From: Phycisphaerales bacterium
GTDB taxonomy: Bacteria > Planctomycetota > Phycisphaerae > Tepidisphaerales > Tepidisphaeraceae
Assembly (NCBI GenBank): GCA_020853095.1
Contig: JADYZN010000010.1
Span: 1-41,450, forward strand
DNA: 41,450 bases
Direction of reading: 5' to 3'
Within the stretch, counting starts at the first letter, position 1. The number at the start of each line of letters is the position of its first letter. Positions 16,197 through 24,557 of the stretch are shown piece by piece. The translations under genes were made by a program, and so were the position numbers. The notes under the pieces are model-generated. The model made no database searches and was not told where the DNA came from. It was given only the letters and a program-made list of their open reading frames with translations.

Positions 16197-17507
16197 TCAA
16201 TCGACTTCAACGATGTTGTTCAATTCGCCAAACTGGTTGGCCTCGACGTAACTGTTGTGCGGATCGGTCGTCCATTGCCCGTCCACGATGAACCGGTAAC
16301 GATACCGTCCCGGCCGCAACGGCAGGCTCATGAACCATTCGCCCGGCTTGCCGCTGGTCCGCATCGGCGTGGAAACCGACGACCAGTTGTTGAAATCGCC
16401 CGCGATCAACACGTTTTTGGCCGCCTCAAATCGAGCCGAGAAAACAACCTCCGCCCCGATGCGTTTCACGCCGTAAAATGCGTCGATTTTCTCCCGCGTG
16501 CTCCGCGCCGCGGGGGTGGCCGCCGGCTCGGGCGCATCGGTCTGTTCCTCCGATTCGGCGAACCGGCCGCCGATTTTCTCGCTTGTCTTCTCCTGCACCT
16601 TGACCGATTCCACCGGCGCTGTCGTGGGAACCGTGTTGCGGCCGAACTGGAAATTGGTCAGTTGGGCCAGTTGCTTGGCGCGCTGCACCAGCTCCGCCGG
16701 CCGCGAAAGCTTCTCCACCACGACCGGCTCGATGTCGACGGGGCGATCCCCCATCAATTCACGCGCCAGATTCACGAAATCCTTGTATCCCCGGCTCCCC
16801 GGATCGTACTCGGTGATCGGCTGGCCAAAACTGGCGGCTTCCTTGAGCTTGGTGTTGAAATTGACCGTGCTCTCCGTCAGGTATTCGCGGAATTTGCTCC
16901 GCAGTTCCGACAACACCTCGCGGGCCAGCTTCGTGCGCGTGTCGTACAACGTCGGCAGCACGCGGATGAGAATCTCCTTGTCGCAGCGGTCGCGCAGCTC
17001 CTCCAGCGTCTCCATCATCTTGGTCAGCCCGTGCAGACTGAAAAATCCCGTCTCCACCGGCACCAGGCATTCATCGCACGCCCGCAGCGCGTTGAACGTC
17101 AGCAACCCCACGCTGGGCGGGCAGTCGATGATCGCCCAGTCGTAATTGCCGCTCACCTTCTCCAGCGCCTCGCGCAGTCGATCCTCACGCCCCGGCCGGC
17201 CGGCGAAAACCTGCTCAAATGCCGCCAGTCGAATGTTGGAGGGCGCCAGATCGAAATTGCTGGCGATCTGCCAGACGATCTCATTGACCCGCGCCGTGGC
17301 CCCATCCCGCTCTTCAAGCAACGCATCGTAGATCGTGCGCTCAATCTGGTCTTCTGGAACCGCCAGGCCGACACCGCAATGGCCCTGCGGGTCCATGTCC
17401 ACAAGCAACGCTCTTTGCCCCAGACGTGCCAGGCAGGCGGCCAGATTGATGCTGGTCGTCGTTTTCCCACAACCGCCCTTCTGGTTGATAATGGCGATGG
17501 TTCGCAT
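16197..17507 (-). CDS. ParA-family ATPase fused to a C-terminal glycogen-binding domain
   Basis: This 436-aa protein has the deviant Walker A KGGCGKT at residues 10-16, LLVDMDPQGHCGVGL, and DWAIIDCPPSVGLLTFNALR, so residues 1-255 are a complete Soj/ParA ATPase. Such proteins position chromosomes, plasmids or cell-surface machines on the nucleoid. After a charged linker, residues about 356-436 form a CBM48/AMPK1-type beta-sandwich: VLIAGDFNNWS, PLRPGRYRYRFIVDGQW and DPHNSYVEANQFGELNNIVEV are the hallmark strands of glycogen-binding modules. The ATG at 17507 has AAGGAAGG nine bases before it; a TTG at 17540 is less likely. No parB follows, so a housekeeping partition role is doubtful. The fusion is clear from the sequence; its purpose is not. 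Confidence 0.9.
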   Translation of the reverse strand: MRTIAIINQKGGCGKTTTSINLAACLARLGQRALLVDMDPQGHCGVGLAVPEDQIERTIYDALLEERDGATARVNEIVWQIASNFDLAPSNIRLAAFEQVFAGRPGREDRLREALEKVSGNYDWAIIDCPPSVGLLTFNALRACDECLVPVETGFFSLHGLTKMMETLEELRDRCDKEILIRVLPTLYDTRTKLAREVLSELRSKFREYLTESTVNFNTKLKEAASFGQPITEYDPGSRGYKDFVNLARELMGDRPVDIEPVVVEKLSRPAELVQRAKQLAQLTNFQFGRNTVPTTAPVESVKVQEKTSEKIGGRFAESEEQTDAPEPAATPAARSTREKIDAFYGVKRIGAEVVFSARFEAAKNVLIAGDFNNWSSVSTPMRTSGKPGEWFMSLPLRPGRYRYRFIVDGQWTTDPHNSYVEANQFGELNNIVEVD

Positions 17508-17911
17508 GCCCAAAACCTTCCTTGGCTCAAATGCGGCCAATCCTTCGGCCGCGTTTAATATGGATTTTTTCGGAGAATTTCCGTTCTCCTTGGCGTTTCA
17601 TCGGTGAGATGATGCAGAAAACTTTAGCATTATAGGACAACGTGTCGCAGCCAAACGCATCAATATTGCCTACTTATCAATTATTTGCCAAAATTATATT
17701 GACAAATGGTGTTCTGTTGTGCATTATATGATGCTTGTGTGGGTAATTCGGCTTGTTAATTGAGATTCGTATCTCGGTTCAGGCCGTCGCAAGTCATTTT
17801 TTTGTTCTTGGTGATCCCGTCGCAGGTAGTAACGTAAGTGCTTTCAGTAAAGTGCTTTAGGCATCTCACGTCCATACCCGATGCGCGGATACCCCGGAAA
17901 GGAGCTGGAAT
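17508..17911. other. 404-bp AT-richer divergent intergenic region
   Basis: This lies between the ParA gene (minus) and the fibro-slime gene (plus). It is clearly richer in A+T than its surroundings around 17600-17760 and carries a promoter-like sequence at 17699-17727. Closer to the plus-strand gene are the short repeats CCGTCGCAAGT / CCGTCGCAGGT (17782, 17818) and AAGTGCTTTCAGTAAAGTGCTTTA (two AAGTGCTTT words). I see no coding frame and no riboswitch I can name. Confidence 0.55.
17699..17727 (+). promoter_or_regulatory. Sigma-70-like promoter upstream of the fibro-slime protein
   Basis: TTGACA (17699-17704) is separated by 17 bases from CATTAT (17722-17727), in the AT-rich stretch before the gene at 17912. 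The leader would be about 175 bases long. Motif match only. Confidence 0.4.
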
Positions 17912-19003
17912 ATGCGATGCGTCGTTTTTGCGGCCATGACGGGTACTTTATTCGTCACCGGCCTGCAGGCTTCATGGGCGGCCGCCCAACCCGACCAACG
18001 GACCATGACGGCCACAATCCGTGATTTCCGTGGGGCATTTGACATCTCGGGCAACCCCAACCCCGATGGCCATCCCGACTTTGAACAGTTTGATTTCAGG
18101 CCGGATGGATTTGGCAAGCCGGATGTCGCCATCTCCGCCCTGCCCCCGTTTTATACCATCACCTTCAAAGACCGCTTCCCCAAGGAATATTTCCCTCCCA
18201 CGATCAATCCGCATGACATTGATCCCTCCTATCCAAACCTCGACATCAGCACCGGCGGCAACGACCAAACCCGCAAGGTCGAGCCGGGCATCGTCGAATC
18301 AACATTGGGACTCGATCGCAATCCCGTCTACAAAGGCCAATCCAATCCAGGGTTTTACAAATCCACCCACGATGCGGCCAGATTCAACCAGTGGTACAAC
18401 GACACAACCGATGTCAATCTGTCGCACGACATCGACCTGACGCTGGTCGATAACGACAGCGATGGCATTTTCACCTTGTCCGACCAGACCTTTTTCCCGC
18501 TGGACAACCCCGCGGTCATCGCCGGCGACATCGGCGGCGCGGACACCGGCGGATTCACCGGGTACGGCAATGAAGGCCGCGATCACAATTACAGCTTCAC
18601 CATGGAGTTGCACGACACCCCGGTCTACAACGGCGGCGAAACGTTCCGGTTTGTCGGCGATGACGATGTATTCCTGTTCATCAACGGCCAACTGGTGATG
18701 GACCTCGGCGGCGTTCACAACCCACTGCCCGAAGGCAGTCCCTTTGTGGTGAACCTGGACGATCTGGGTTTGACCAAGGGACAGGCATTTGATTTTGACT
18801 TCTTCTACGCCGAGCGCAACACGAGCAAATCCACCATCTTGATGGAAACCTCGATCCTGCTGGGCGAAGGGGGTGGCACTCCCCCGCCGCCCCCGCCTCC
18901 TCCTCCGCCGCCGGCCATCCCCCTGCCCGCAGCGGCATGGATGGCGCTCAGCGCCCTGGGTGGCCTTGGCGTGGTGTCCAAACTTCGCCGGCGTCTCTCA
19001 TAA
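17912..19003 (+). CDS. Secreted fibro-slime domain protein with PEP-CTERM-type sorting tail
   Basis: This 363-aa protein has a signal peptide (VFAAMTGTLFVTGLQASWAAA), then a fibro-slime/PA14-like region with the features YNDTTDVNLS, YSFTMELHDTPVY, FRFVGDDDVFLFINGQLVMDLGG and FDFFYAERN. The GDDDVFLFINGQLVMDLGGVH core is the carbohydrate- or calcium-binding loop of PA14-like folds. After 11 consecutive prolines comes IPLPAAAWMALSALGGLG, a membrane segment and an Arg-rich end: a PEP-CTERM variant recognised by an exosortase that would anchor or release it at the surface. No exosortase is in the window. AAAGGAG stands seven bases before the ATG, and a strong terminator follows. It is a single-gene unit. 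Confidence 0.88.
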   Translation: MRCVVFAAMTGTLFVTGLQASWAAAQPDQRTMTATIRDFRGAFDISGNPNPDGHPDFEQFDFRPDGFGKPDVAISALPPFYTITFKDRFPKEYFPPTINPHDIDPSYPNLDISTGGNDQTRKVEPGIVESTLGLDRNPVYKGQSNPGFYKSTHDAARFNQWYNDTTDVNLSHDIDLTLVDNDSDGIFTLSDQTFFPLDNPAVIAGDIGGADTGGFTGYGNEGRDHNYSFTMELHDTPVYNGGETFRFVGDDDVFLFINGQLVMDLGGVHNPLPEGSPFVVNLDDLGLTKGQAFDFDFFYAERNTSKSTILMETSILLGEGGGTPPPPPPPPPPPAIPLPAAAWMALSALGGLGVVSKLRRRLS

Positions 19004-19030
19004 AAGATTCGCCTTGATCGATTGATGATT

Positions 19031-19063
19031 GCCGCGCGGTGTCATGCCCGCGCGGCTTTTTTT
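19031..19063 (+). terminator. Rho-independent terminator of the fibro-slime gene
   Basis: GCCGCGCGG (19031-19039) pairs with CCGCGCGGC (19048-19056) and is followed by seven T. It lies 28 bases after the stop codon. Confidence 0.9.
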
Positions 19064-19075
19064 GCATTGAGTGAA

Positions 19076-19768
19076 TCAGGCCTGACCATAAACCGGCAGC
19101 AGCGCGCCGCTGGTCAACGCATTGGCGGGGCTGGCCAGAAAACAGATGGTTTTGGCGACCTGCTGGACCTTGGGCCACCGCGAAAAATCCGCCTCCGGCA
19201 TCGATTTTCGGTTGGCCGGCGTGTCCATGATCGAAGGCAACACCGCATTGATCCAAATCCGATCAACCCGCGTCTCAAGAGCCATCGACTGGGTCATCGC
19301 GGTGACCGCCGACTTGGCCGTGACGTATGCGATCAGGTTGGCCGTGGGCGTGATGGCCGCCCGTGCCGCGACGTTGACGATCCGGCCACCCTGGCCGATT
19401 TTGCGCATCGCGCCAATCGCCTCGCGGCAGCAAAGAAAACAACTCAGCGCGTTCAAGTTGAACATCCGCCGCAGATCGTCGGCGCTGGTTTGCTCGATGG
19501 GAGAAGCCGAAAAACCGCCAACGGTATGGATCGAACCCCAAAGCGGCCCGACATGCGCATAAAATTCAACCACCGCCCGCTCATCGGTGCAATCGACCTG
19601 GTGCAGGTGTAAACGATCGTGCTTCGGTGCCTGATCCAACTCGTGGGCGGATCGCCACGTGGCATGGCAGACCGCCCCCTGATCCAGCAGCATCCGGACC
19701 ACCGCCGAACCCAACGCCCCAACCCCACCCGTCACCACCACCACCCGGCCGGCGAACTCCTGATCCAC
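19076..19768 (-). CDS. Short-chain dehydrogenase/reductase family protein
   Basis: This 230-aa Rossmann protein has VVVTGGVGALGSAVVRMLL (cofactor loop TGGxGxLG), and the YVTAK segment gives the catalytic Tyr and Lys. The residue 13 places before that Tyr, normally the catalytic Ser, is Ala (VAARAAITP). The GTG at 19768 has AAGAGG six bases before it, so I prefer it to the TTG at 19816. It follows ugd by 50 bases on the same strand. The substrate is unknown; an envelope-sugar or lipid role is only suggested by the neighbour. The final LTSGALLPVYGQA is typical of classical SDRs. Confidence 0.85.
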   Translation of the reverse strand: MDQEFAGRVVVVTGGVGALGSAVVRMLLDQGAVCHATWRSAHELDQAPKHDRLHLHQVDCTDERAVVEFYAHVGPLWGSIHTVGGFSASPIEQTSADDLRRMFNLNALSCFLCCREAIGAMRKIGQGGRIVNVAARAAITPTANLIAYVTAKSAVTAMTQSMALETRVDRIWINAVLPSIMDTPANRKSMPEADFSRWPKVQQVAKTICFLASPANALTSGALLPVYGQA

Positions 19769-19818
19769 GGCAATCCTCTTTCCCGCCTGGGACCGCGCTC
19801 CATGCGGCCCCGCCAACG

Positions 19819-21171
19819 TTACACCCGGGTTTTCAGCCGCAGCGTGTTCTCCACCGCCGGCCGGCCCATCGGGTAATACTGAAAGCCGGTTTCGCGCATC
19901 AGATCGCGGTGCAGACAGTTGCGTCCGTCAAAAATGATCGGCTGGTTCATCGTCGCCGCGATTTTTCGGAATGGCAACGTCGAATATTGCGGCCAATCCG
20001 TCAACAACGCCACCGCGTCGGCGCCGGCGGCGGCGCTGACCGGATCGGGGAACCACTCCACCTGCTCCTTGAAGAGCTGTTTCATGTTCTCCATCGCCTT
20101 GGGATCGGTCGCCCGAACGTGCGCCCCTTTTTCCAAAAGATATCGAATCACGTCGATCGCCGCCGATTCACGGATGTCATCGGTATCGGCCTTGAACGCC
20201 AATCCCCAGACCGCGATGGTCGCCCCTTCGATCGGCCGGCCGAGTTTCTCGACGATTTTCTGCACGAACCGCTGCTTCTGGTTCTTGTTGACGGTCTGAA
20301 TCGCTTCGACAAACAGGTTCTCGTGACCCACCGCCTTGCTGATGTGTTCCAGCGCCGCCACATCCTTGGGGAAGCACGAGCCGCCATACCCGCATCCGGC
20401 CCGCAAAAACGCCGGCCCGATCCGAAAATCAGTGCCGATCCCCTTGCGGATGTCCTCGATGTCCGCGCCATACGCCTCGCACAAAATCGTCATCTCGTTC
20501 ATGAACGAAATGCGCGCGGCCAGCATCGCGTTGGCGGCGTATTTGGTCAGTTCGGCCGATTCCCAGGCCATCGTCATGAAATGCTCCTCGCGCTTGATGA
20601 TCGGGTCGTACAACCTTCTCATCATGCGAAACGCCTCGGGCGATTCGCCGCCAATGACGATGCGGTCCGGCTCAAGAAAATCCTTGACCGCCGACCCCTC
20701 TCGCAGAAATTCCGGGTTGGAAACCACCTGCACGTAGGCGTTGGTCTGCTGCTTGAGAAAATTGTACAACTTGCGGTTGGTTCCCGCCGGGACGGTCGAT
20801 TTGACCACGATCGTCACCATGTATTCGTTGTTCAGCGCCACCAGCGCATCGCAGACTTCCTTGCCCGCCCCTTCCAGAAAACTCATGTCCACCGTGCCAT
20901 CGTCCTTGGGCGGCGTGCCGACCGCCAGGAAAACAACCTCCGCATCCTTCAGCGCGGCCTTGACGTTGCCGGTGAATTGCAACTGACCCGATGCGTAATG
21001 CTCCTGCATCAGCTCCTGCAAACCCGGCTCAAAAACCGGGCAATGCCCATCCTGAAGCATCTTGAGCTTTCGCGGGTCCTTTTCGACCCCGCGAACCGTA
21101 TGCCCAAGGCTCGCCAGACAGGTTCCCGTAACCAGACCCACGTACCCGCAACCAATGACAGTGACATCCAT
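19819..21171 (-). CDS. ugd: UDP-glucose 6-dehydrogenase
   Basis: This enzyme makes UDP-glucuronate from UDP-glucose with two NAD+, for surface polysaccharides. The NAD-binding start is VTVIGCGYVGLVTGTCLA, the catalytic cysteine lies near residue 264 in CGYGGSCFPKD, and the C-terminal UDP-binding domain has VWGLAFKADTDDIRESAAID. At 450 aa it is of usual size. GAGGAT lies seven bases before the ATG. It is the upstream member of a pair with the SDR gene. Further upstream on the same strand are a phosphosugar transferase and a sugar epimerase, giving an envelope polysaccharide theme. Confidence 0.96.
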   Translation of the reverse strand: MDVTVIGCGYVGLVTGTCLASLGHTVRGVEKDPRKLKMLQDGHCPVFEPGLQELMQEHYASGQLQFTGNVKAALKDAEVVFLAVGTPPKDDGTVDMSFLEGAGKEVCDALVALNNEYMVTIVVKSTVPAGTNRKLYNFLKQQTNAYVQVVSNPEFLREGSAVKDFLEPDRIVIGGESPEAFRMMRRLYDPIIKREEHFMTMAWESAELTKYAANAMLAARISFMNEMTILCEAYGADIEDIRKGIGTDFRIGPAFLRAGCGYGGSCFPKDVAALEHISKAVGHENLFVEAIQTVNKNQKQRFVQKIVEKLGRPIEGATIAVWGLAFKADTDDIRESAAIDVIRYLLEKGAHVRATDPKAMENMKQLFKEQVEWFPDPVSAAAGADAVALLTDWPQYSTLPFRKIAATMNQPIIFDGRNCLHRDLMRETGFQYYPMGRPAVENTLRLKTRV

Positions 21172-21219
21172 AAATAAATCCTCAATCCCTTTACATTAAC
21201 GTTGGTTTCTATTTGTTTG

Positions 21220-22560
21220 TTACCCGATTTTCATCGGGGTCGAATCGTGCGGCGTGGCCCATGTGCCCTCATCCGCCGCCGCGGCCGGTTCATCCTTGAT
21301 CTCCAGCACCGAACCCGGCTCGATGGCCGACGTGCTGGCGATGACCTCGCTGGAACTTAAATCCCGCCGGACCACCGACCGCGGTTTTTCATGCACCATG
21401 CCCATCTTGTAAGCCGCGACGATGATCGATCCAAAAATCACCAGGTAAATCGCGCCGACGTAACGGGTCCGCATGTAAACGATCGACGCCCCCAGCAGGG
21501 CGAAGAATATCGCCAGCCCGTACATGATCATGACGGTCTGCTTGACGCTGAACCCGCGCGCCACAAGCTGGTGATGAATGTGAAACTTGTCCGCGCTGAA
21601 CAACGGCCGCCCGTTCACGTATCGCCGGGTAAACGCCAGCATCGTATCCAGCACCGGCAGCGCGAACATGACCGTCGACGCCATGAACCACTTGGGATGC
21701 TGACCCTGCCCCATGAGAATGATCATCACCGCGCAGCAGAACCCAAGGAACATGCTGCCGGTGTCCCCCATGAAGATCGAAGCCGGATTGAAATTGTACG
21801 GCACAAACCCCAGCACCGCCCCCAGCAACGCCAGCCCCAGCACCACCCGCAAGCCATCCCAGTTGGTGTTCAACCCCGAACCGGCCATCGCCAGGTGAAT
21901 CGCCAGAAACAGCAACCCCGCCGAAATGACACCGGTCACCCCGCCGCACAGCCCATCCAAACCATCCATGAGATTCGTGGCGTTGCAACAGAAAACCACG
22001 ATGCAGATCACCATGATCCCGCTGACGGCGACCATGAACCAATCCGGTATCAACGGCATCCCAAAACGATTGTGAAGCAGCAAACTGACCGGAACCATAA
22101 CTGGCTCGGCCAACTTCGTCCCAATGCCATCCGCCAGCAAAATGACCGCCGCCAGCACCTGCCCCATGATCTTCACCGAGGGCTTGAGCCGCAGAATGTC
22201 ATCCCACAACCCCAGCAAAACGATGCAGCACGCCCCCACCACGATGCTGAATTTGATCACCAGGTGGGTCGTCGTCCATCCCAGCGGAACCTGATGAAGC
22301 CGCAAAAACTGGCTGACCGCCAACCCGCAAACCCACCCCAGAAACACCGCCACCCCGCCCAGATACGCCACCGGAACGGCGTGCATTTTGCGGATGCGAT
22401 CCGGCTCGTCGATGATCCCGTAATACATCGCCACCGACCGCATGATCGGCGTGAAGATGAACGCCACCACGAACGCCACGTAAAAAACGTAGATGTAAGG
22501 CGACAACACCTCATCCGCGGTGAACGGCCGGCCGACTTGTCCCAGCAATACGCTGATCAT
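21220..22560 (-). CDS. WecA/TagO-like undecaprenyl-phosphate phosphosugar transferase
   Basis: This integral membrane enzyme (446 aa, about ten to eleven helices) belongs to the MraY/WecA/TagO family. It transfers a HexNAc-1-phosphate from a UDP-sugar to the lipid carrier, starting O-antigen, teichoic acid-like or exopolysaccharide synthesis. Motifs seen: DEPDRIRKMHAVPVAYLGG near residues 50-70, CNATNLMDGLDGLCGG (the catalytic Asp-rich loop), FNPASIFMGDTGSMFLG, and RRYVNGRPLFSADKFHIHH for sugar recognition. The PLFSADKFHIHH loop places it with WecA/TagO rather than MraY. The C-terminal 60 residues are a soluble, low-complexity tail. The ribosome-binding site is weak. Confidence 0.9.
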   Translation of the reverse strand: MISVLLGQVGRPFTADEVLSPYIYVFYVAFVVAFIFTPIMRSVAMYYGIIDEPDRIRKMHAVPVAYLGGVAVFLGWVCGLAVSQFLRLHQVPLGWTTTHLVIKFSIVVGACCIVLLGLWDDILRLKPSVKIMGQVLAAVILLADGIGTKLAEPVMVPVSLLLHNRFGMPLIPDWFMVAVSGIMVICIVVFCCNATNLMDGLDGLCGGVTGVISAGLLFLAIHLAMAGSGLNTNWDGLRVVLGLALLGAVLGFVPYNFNPASIFMGDTGSMFLGFCCAVMIILMGQGQHPKWFMASTVMFALPVLDTMLAFTRRYVNGRPLFSADKFHIHHQLVARGFSVKQTVMIMYGLAIFFALLGASIVYMRTRYVGAIYLVIFGSIIVAAYKMGMVHEKPRSVVRRDLSSSEVIASTSAIEPGSVLEIKDEPAAAADEGTWATPHDSTPMKIG

Positions 22561-22701
22561 TCTCTAAACCCAACATCCCAAAGACGCACCGGCTCCCACT
22601 GCCACGGATAATGTCATTCTTAATAGAATTTTCGGCGCAAATCGCATCGCTCTCAAGTCAACCGCGACAATCGCCCGCTGGACCGATAATAACAGGAACA
22701 A

Positions 22702-23676
22702 TCATCTTATCGCCGCACGCTGCTCAGCGATCACCGACTCGATGATCTGATCCAGATTCAACAACGGCCTGAAGGATATTACGGATCGCAGGCGATCAAG
22801 TTTGGGCACGCGCCGCGGCAGATCGTCAAAAGCATGACCATACGCCTGCTCATAACTCAAATGGTGGATGAGGCTGCTGGATTGACATTGCCGTATCACC
22901 CGCCCGGCCAGTTGGTTGATCGAAACCTCCTCATCCGAACCCAGATTAAACACCTGTCCCAATGCCCTCGGCTCGCCCATCAGTCGAACCAGCGCATCGG
23001 TCACATCCGATACGTGGCAAAAACAACGGGTCTGATTCCCATCGCCATACACTTCCAACGGCCTTCCGGCCAACGCCGCCGACACGAACCGCGGCAACAC
23101 CATCCCATACATCCCGACCTGTCGCGGCCCGACCGTATTGAACAACCTCACCAGCACCACGGGCAATTGATATTGCCGGTGATACGCCAGCCCCAGAAAT
23201 TCGTCGATCCCCTTGGAATACGCATAACACCAGCGGCTGGAATGGGTTGCGCCCATCACCACATCATCCAGCTCGTCAAACGGAACCCGCGCCCCCTTGC
23301 CATACACCTCCGATGAACTGGTGATCAACGTCGGCCGGCCAAATCGATGGGCCGCCTCCAAAACCACCTCGGTCCCATGAATCGTCGTCCGGATCGTCCT
23401 CACCGGCTGATCCAGAATCAACTGCACCCCCACCGCGCTGGCCAGGTGATAGACCACATCCGCCGCATGAACCAACGTATTGACCGTCGCAACATGCTCA
23501 ACCGTATCACGAACAAACTGAAATTTAGTATTATTGCGCAATTTGTCGATATTTTCCACCCGCCCCGTGGATAAATCATCCAAAATCGTCACGCGGTCCC
23601 CCCGCTCCAGCAGCCGCTCGGCCAGATGCGAGCCGATAAAACCCGCGCCGCCGGTGATTAAGGCATGAATCGACAT
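22702..23676 (-). CDS. NAD-dependent sugar epimerase/dehydratase (UDP-glucuronate decarboxylase-like)
   Basis: This 324-aa extended SDR begins HALITGGAGFIGSHLAERL. It has SSSEVYGKG, the catalytic YAYSK, and NTVGPRQVGMYGMVLPRFV followed by LEVYGDGNQTRCFCHVSDV, the pattern of UDP-glucuronate decarboxylases and related nucleotide-sugar enzymes. With ugd nearby, UDP-glucuronate is a plausible substrate (UDP-xylose product, or 4-epimerisation), but the exact reaction cannot be read from the sequence. The start at 23676 is used because the longer open frame upstream would overlap the divergent proC gene and its promoter. It is divergent from proC, with 61 bases between them. Confidence 0.85.
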   Translation of the reverse strand: MSIHALITGGAGFIGSHLAERLLERGDRVTILDDLSTGRVENIDKLRNNTKFQFVRDTVEHVATVNTLVHAADVVYHLASAVGVQLILDQPVRTIRTTIHGTEVVLEAAHRFGRPTLITSSSEVYGKGARVPFDELDDVVMGATHSSRWCYAYSKGIDEFLGLAYHRQYQLPVVLVRLFNTVGPRQVGMYGMVLPRFVSAALAGRPLEVYGDGNQTRCFCHVSDVTDALVRLMGEPRALGQVFNLGSDEEVSINQLAGRVIRQCQSSSLIHHLSYEQAYGHAFDDLPRRVPKLDRLRSVISFRPLLNLDQIIESVIAEQRAAIR

Positions 23677-23737
23677 CCTGTAAAGAGAATAAATCCCAAA
23701 TCGACCCCGATCAAGCGGTTTGTGGTATCGTCTGGGG

Positions 23738-24547
23738 ATGGAATATGAATTGGGCATCATCGGCGCGGGGAACATGGCGGAGGCGATTGCTCGGGGGGTC
23801 ATCGACGGCGGCGTGGTGACGCCGGCCAAAATGGTGGCCGCGGATGTGTCTGCCCAGCGGCGCGACCTGTTCACCCATCAACTCGGCATCAAAACAGTCG
23901 AAAAGCCCGCCCAGGCCGCTCACGGCGCCAAAATCGTGCTCTTGAGCGTCAAGCCCTACCAGATGGCCCAGGTGCTGGGTGAGATTCGGGCGGATGTCTC
24001 GCCAGATGCGCTGGTGGTGTCGATCGCCGCGGGGATCGGAACCGGTGCGATCGAAAAACACCTCGGCGAAGGCTCCTGGCGGGTGGTTCGGGCGATGCCG
24101 AACACGCCGATGCTGGTCGGCGAAGGAATGGTCGCGATCTCCCCCGGCCGGTGGGCCACGCCGGAGGATATGGCCACCGCCCGCCGGCTCTTTGAGACCG
24201 CCGCCAGCGTCGTTGAAGTCAAAGAGGAAATGATGGATGCGGTCACCGCGCTGAGCGGGTCTGGGCCGGCCTATGTTTATTACCTGGTGGAACAGATGAT
24301 CGAGGCGGGAATCCGGCTGGGCCTGCCGGCCAGGGATGCGGAACTGATGGCCCGAAAGACCGCGCTGGGAGCGTCAAAGCTGCTGGTCAATTCCACCGAT
24401 TCCCCGCGAGAACTGCGGCGTAAAGTGACCACGCCCGGCGGAACGACCGCCGCCGCGATCGACCACATGGAATCGCATCAGATGGGCCGGATCATCATGG
24501 ATGCGCTGTCGGCCGCCGCCAAACGAAGCCATGAGATGGGGTCTTAA
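23738..24547 (+). CDS. proC: Pyrroline-5-carboxylate reductase
   Basis: This enzyme performs the last step of proline synthesis, reducing pyrroline-5-carboxylate with NAD(P)H. The 269-aa protein starts with LGIIGAGNMAEAIARGVI (Rossmann loop), has VVRAMPNTPMLVGEGM, and ends with the family signature ALSGSGPAYVYYLVEQM plus VTTPGGTTAAAIDHME. It is full length. The ATG at 23738 is preferred over a TTG at 23720; no strong ribosome-binding site is seen. It is convergent with purN, ten bases apart. With proA at 7918, two of three proline genes are in the window but in separate units. Confidence 0.96.
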   Translation: MEYELGIIGAGNMAEAIARGVIDGGVVTPAKMVAADVSAQRRDLFTHQLGIKTVEKPAQAAHGAKIVLLSVKPYQMAQVLGEIRADVSPDALVVSIAAGIGTGAIEKHLGEGSWRVVRAMPNTPMLVGEGMVAISPGRWATPEDMATARRLFETAASVVEVKEEMMDAVTALSGSGPAYVYYLVEQMIEAGIRLGLPARDAELMARKTALGASKLLVNSTDSPRELRRKVTTPGGTTAAAIDHMESHQMGRIIMDALSAAAKRSHEMGS

Positions 24548-24557
24548 AAACCACATG

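Noticed and set aside
16197-17507. Chromosome-partition parA of the parABS system
   Set aside because: No parB follows and no parS-like site was seen; the CBM48 tail points to another job.
17750-17911. Riboswitch (c-di-GMP or similar) in the leader of the fibro-slime gene
   Set aside because: I looked for known conserved cores and saw none; only short repeated words are present.
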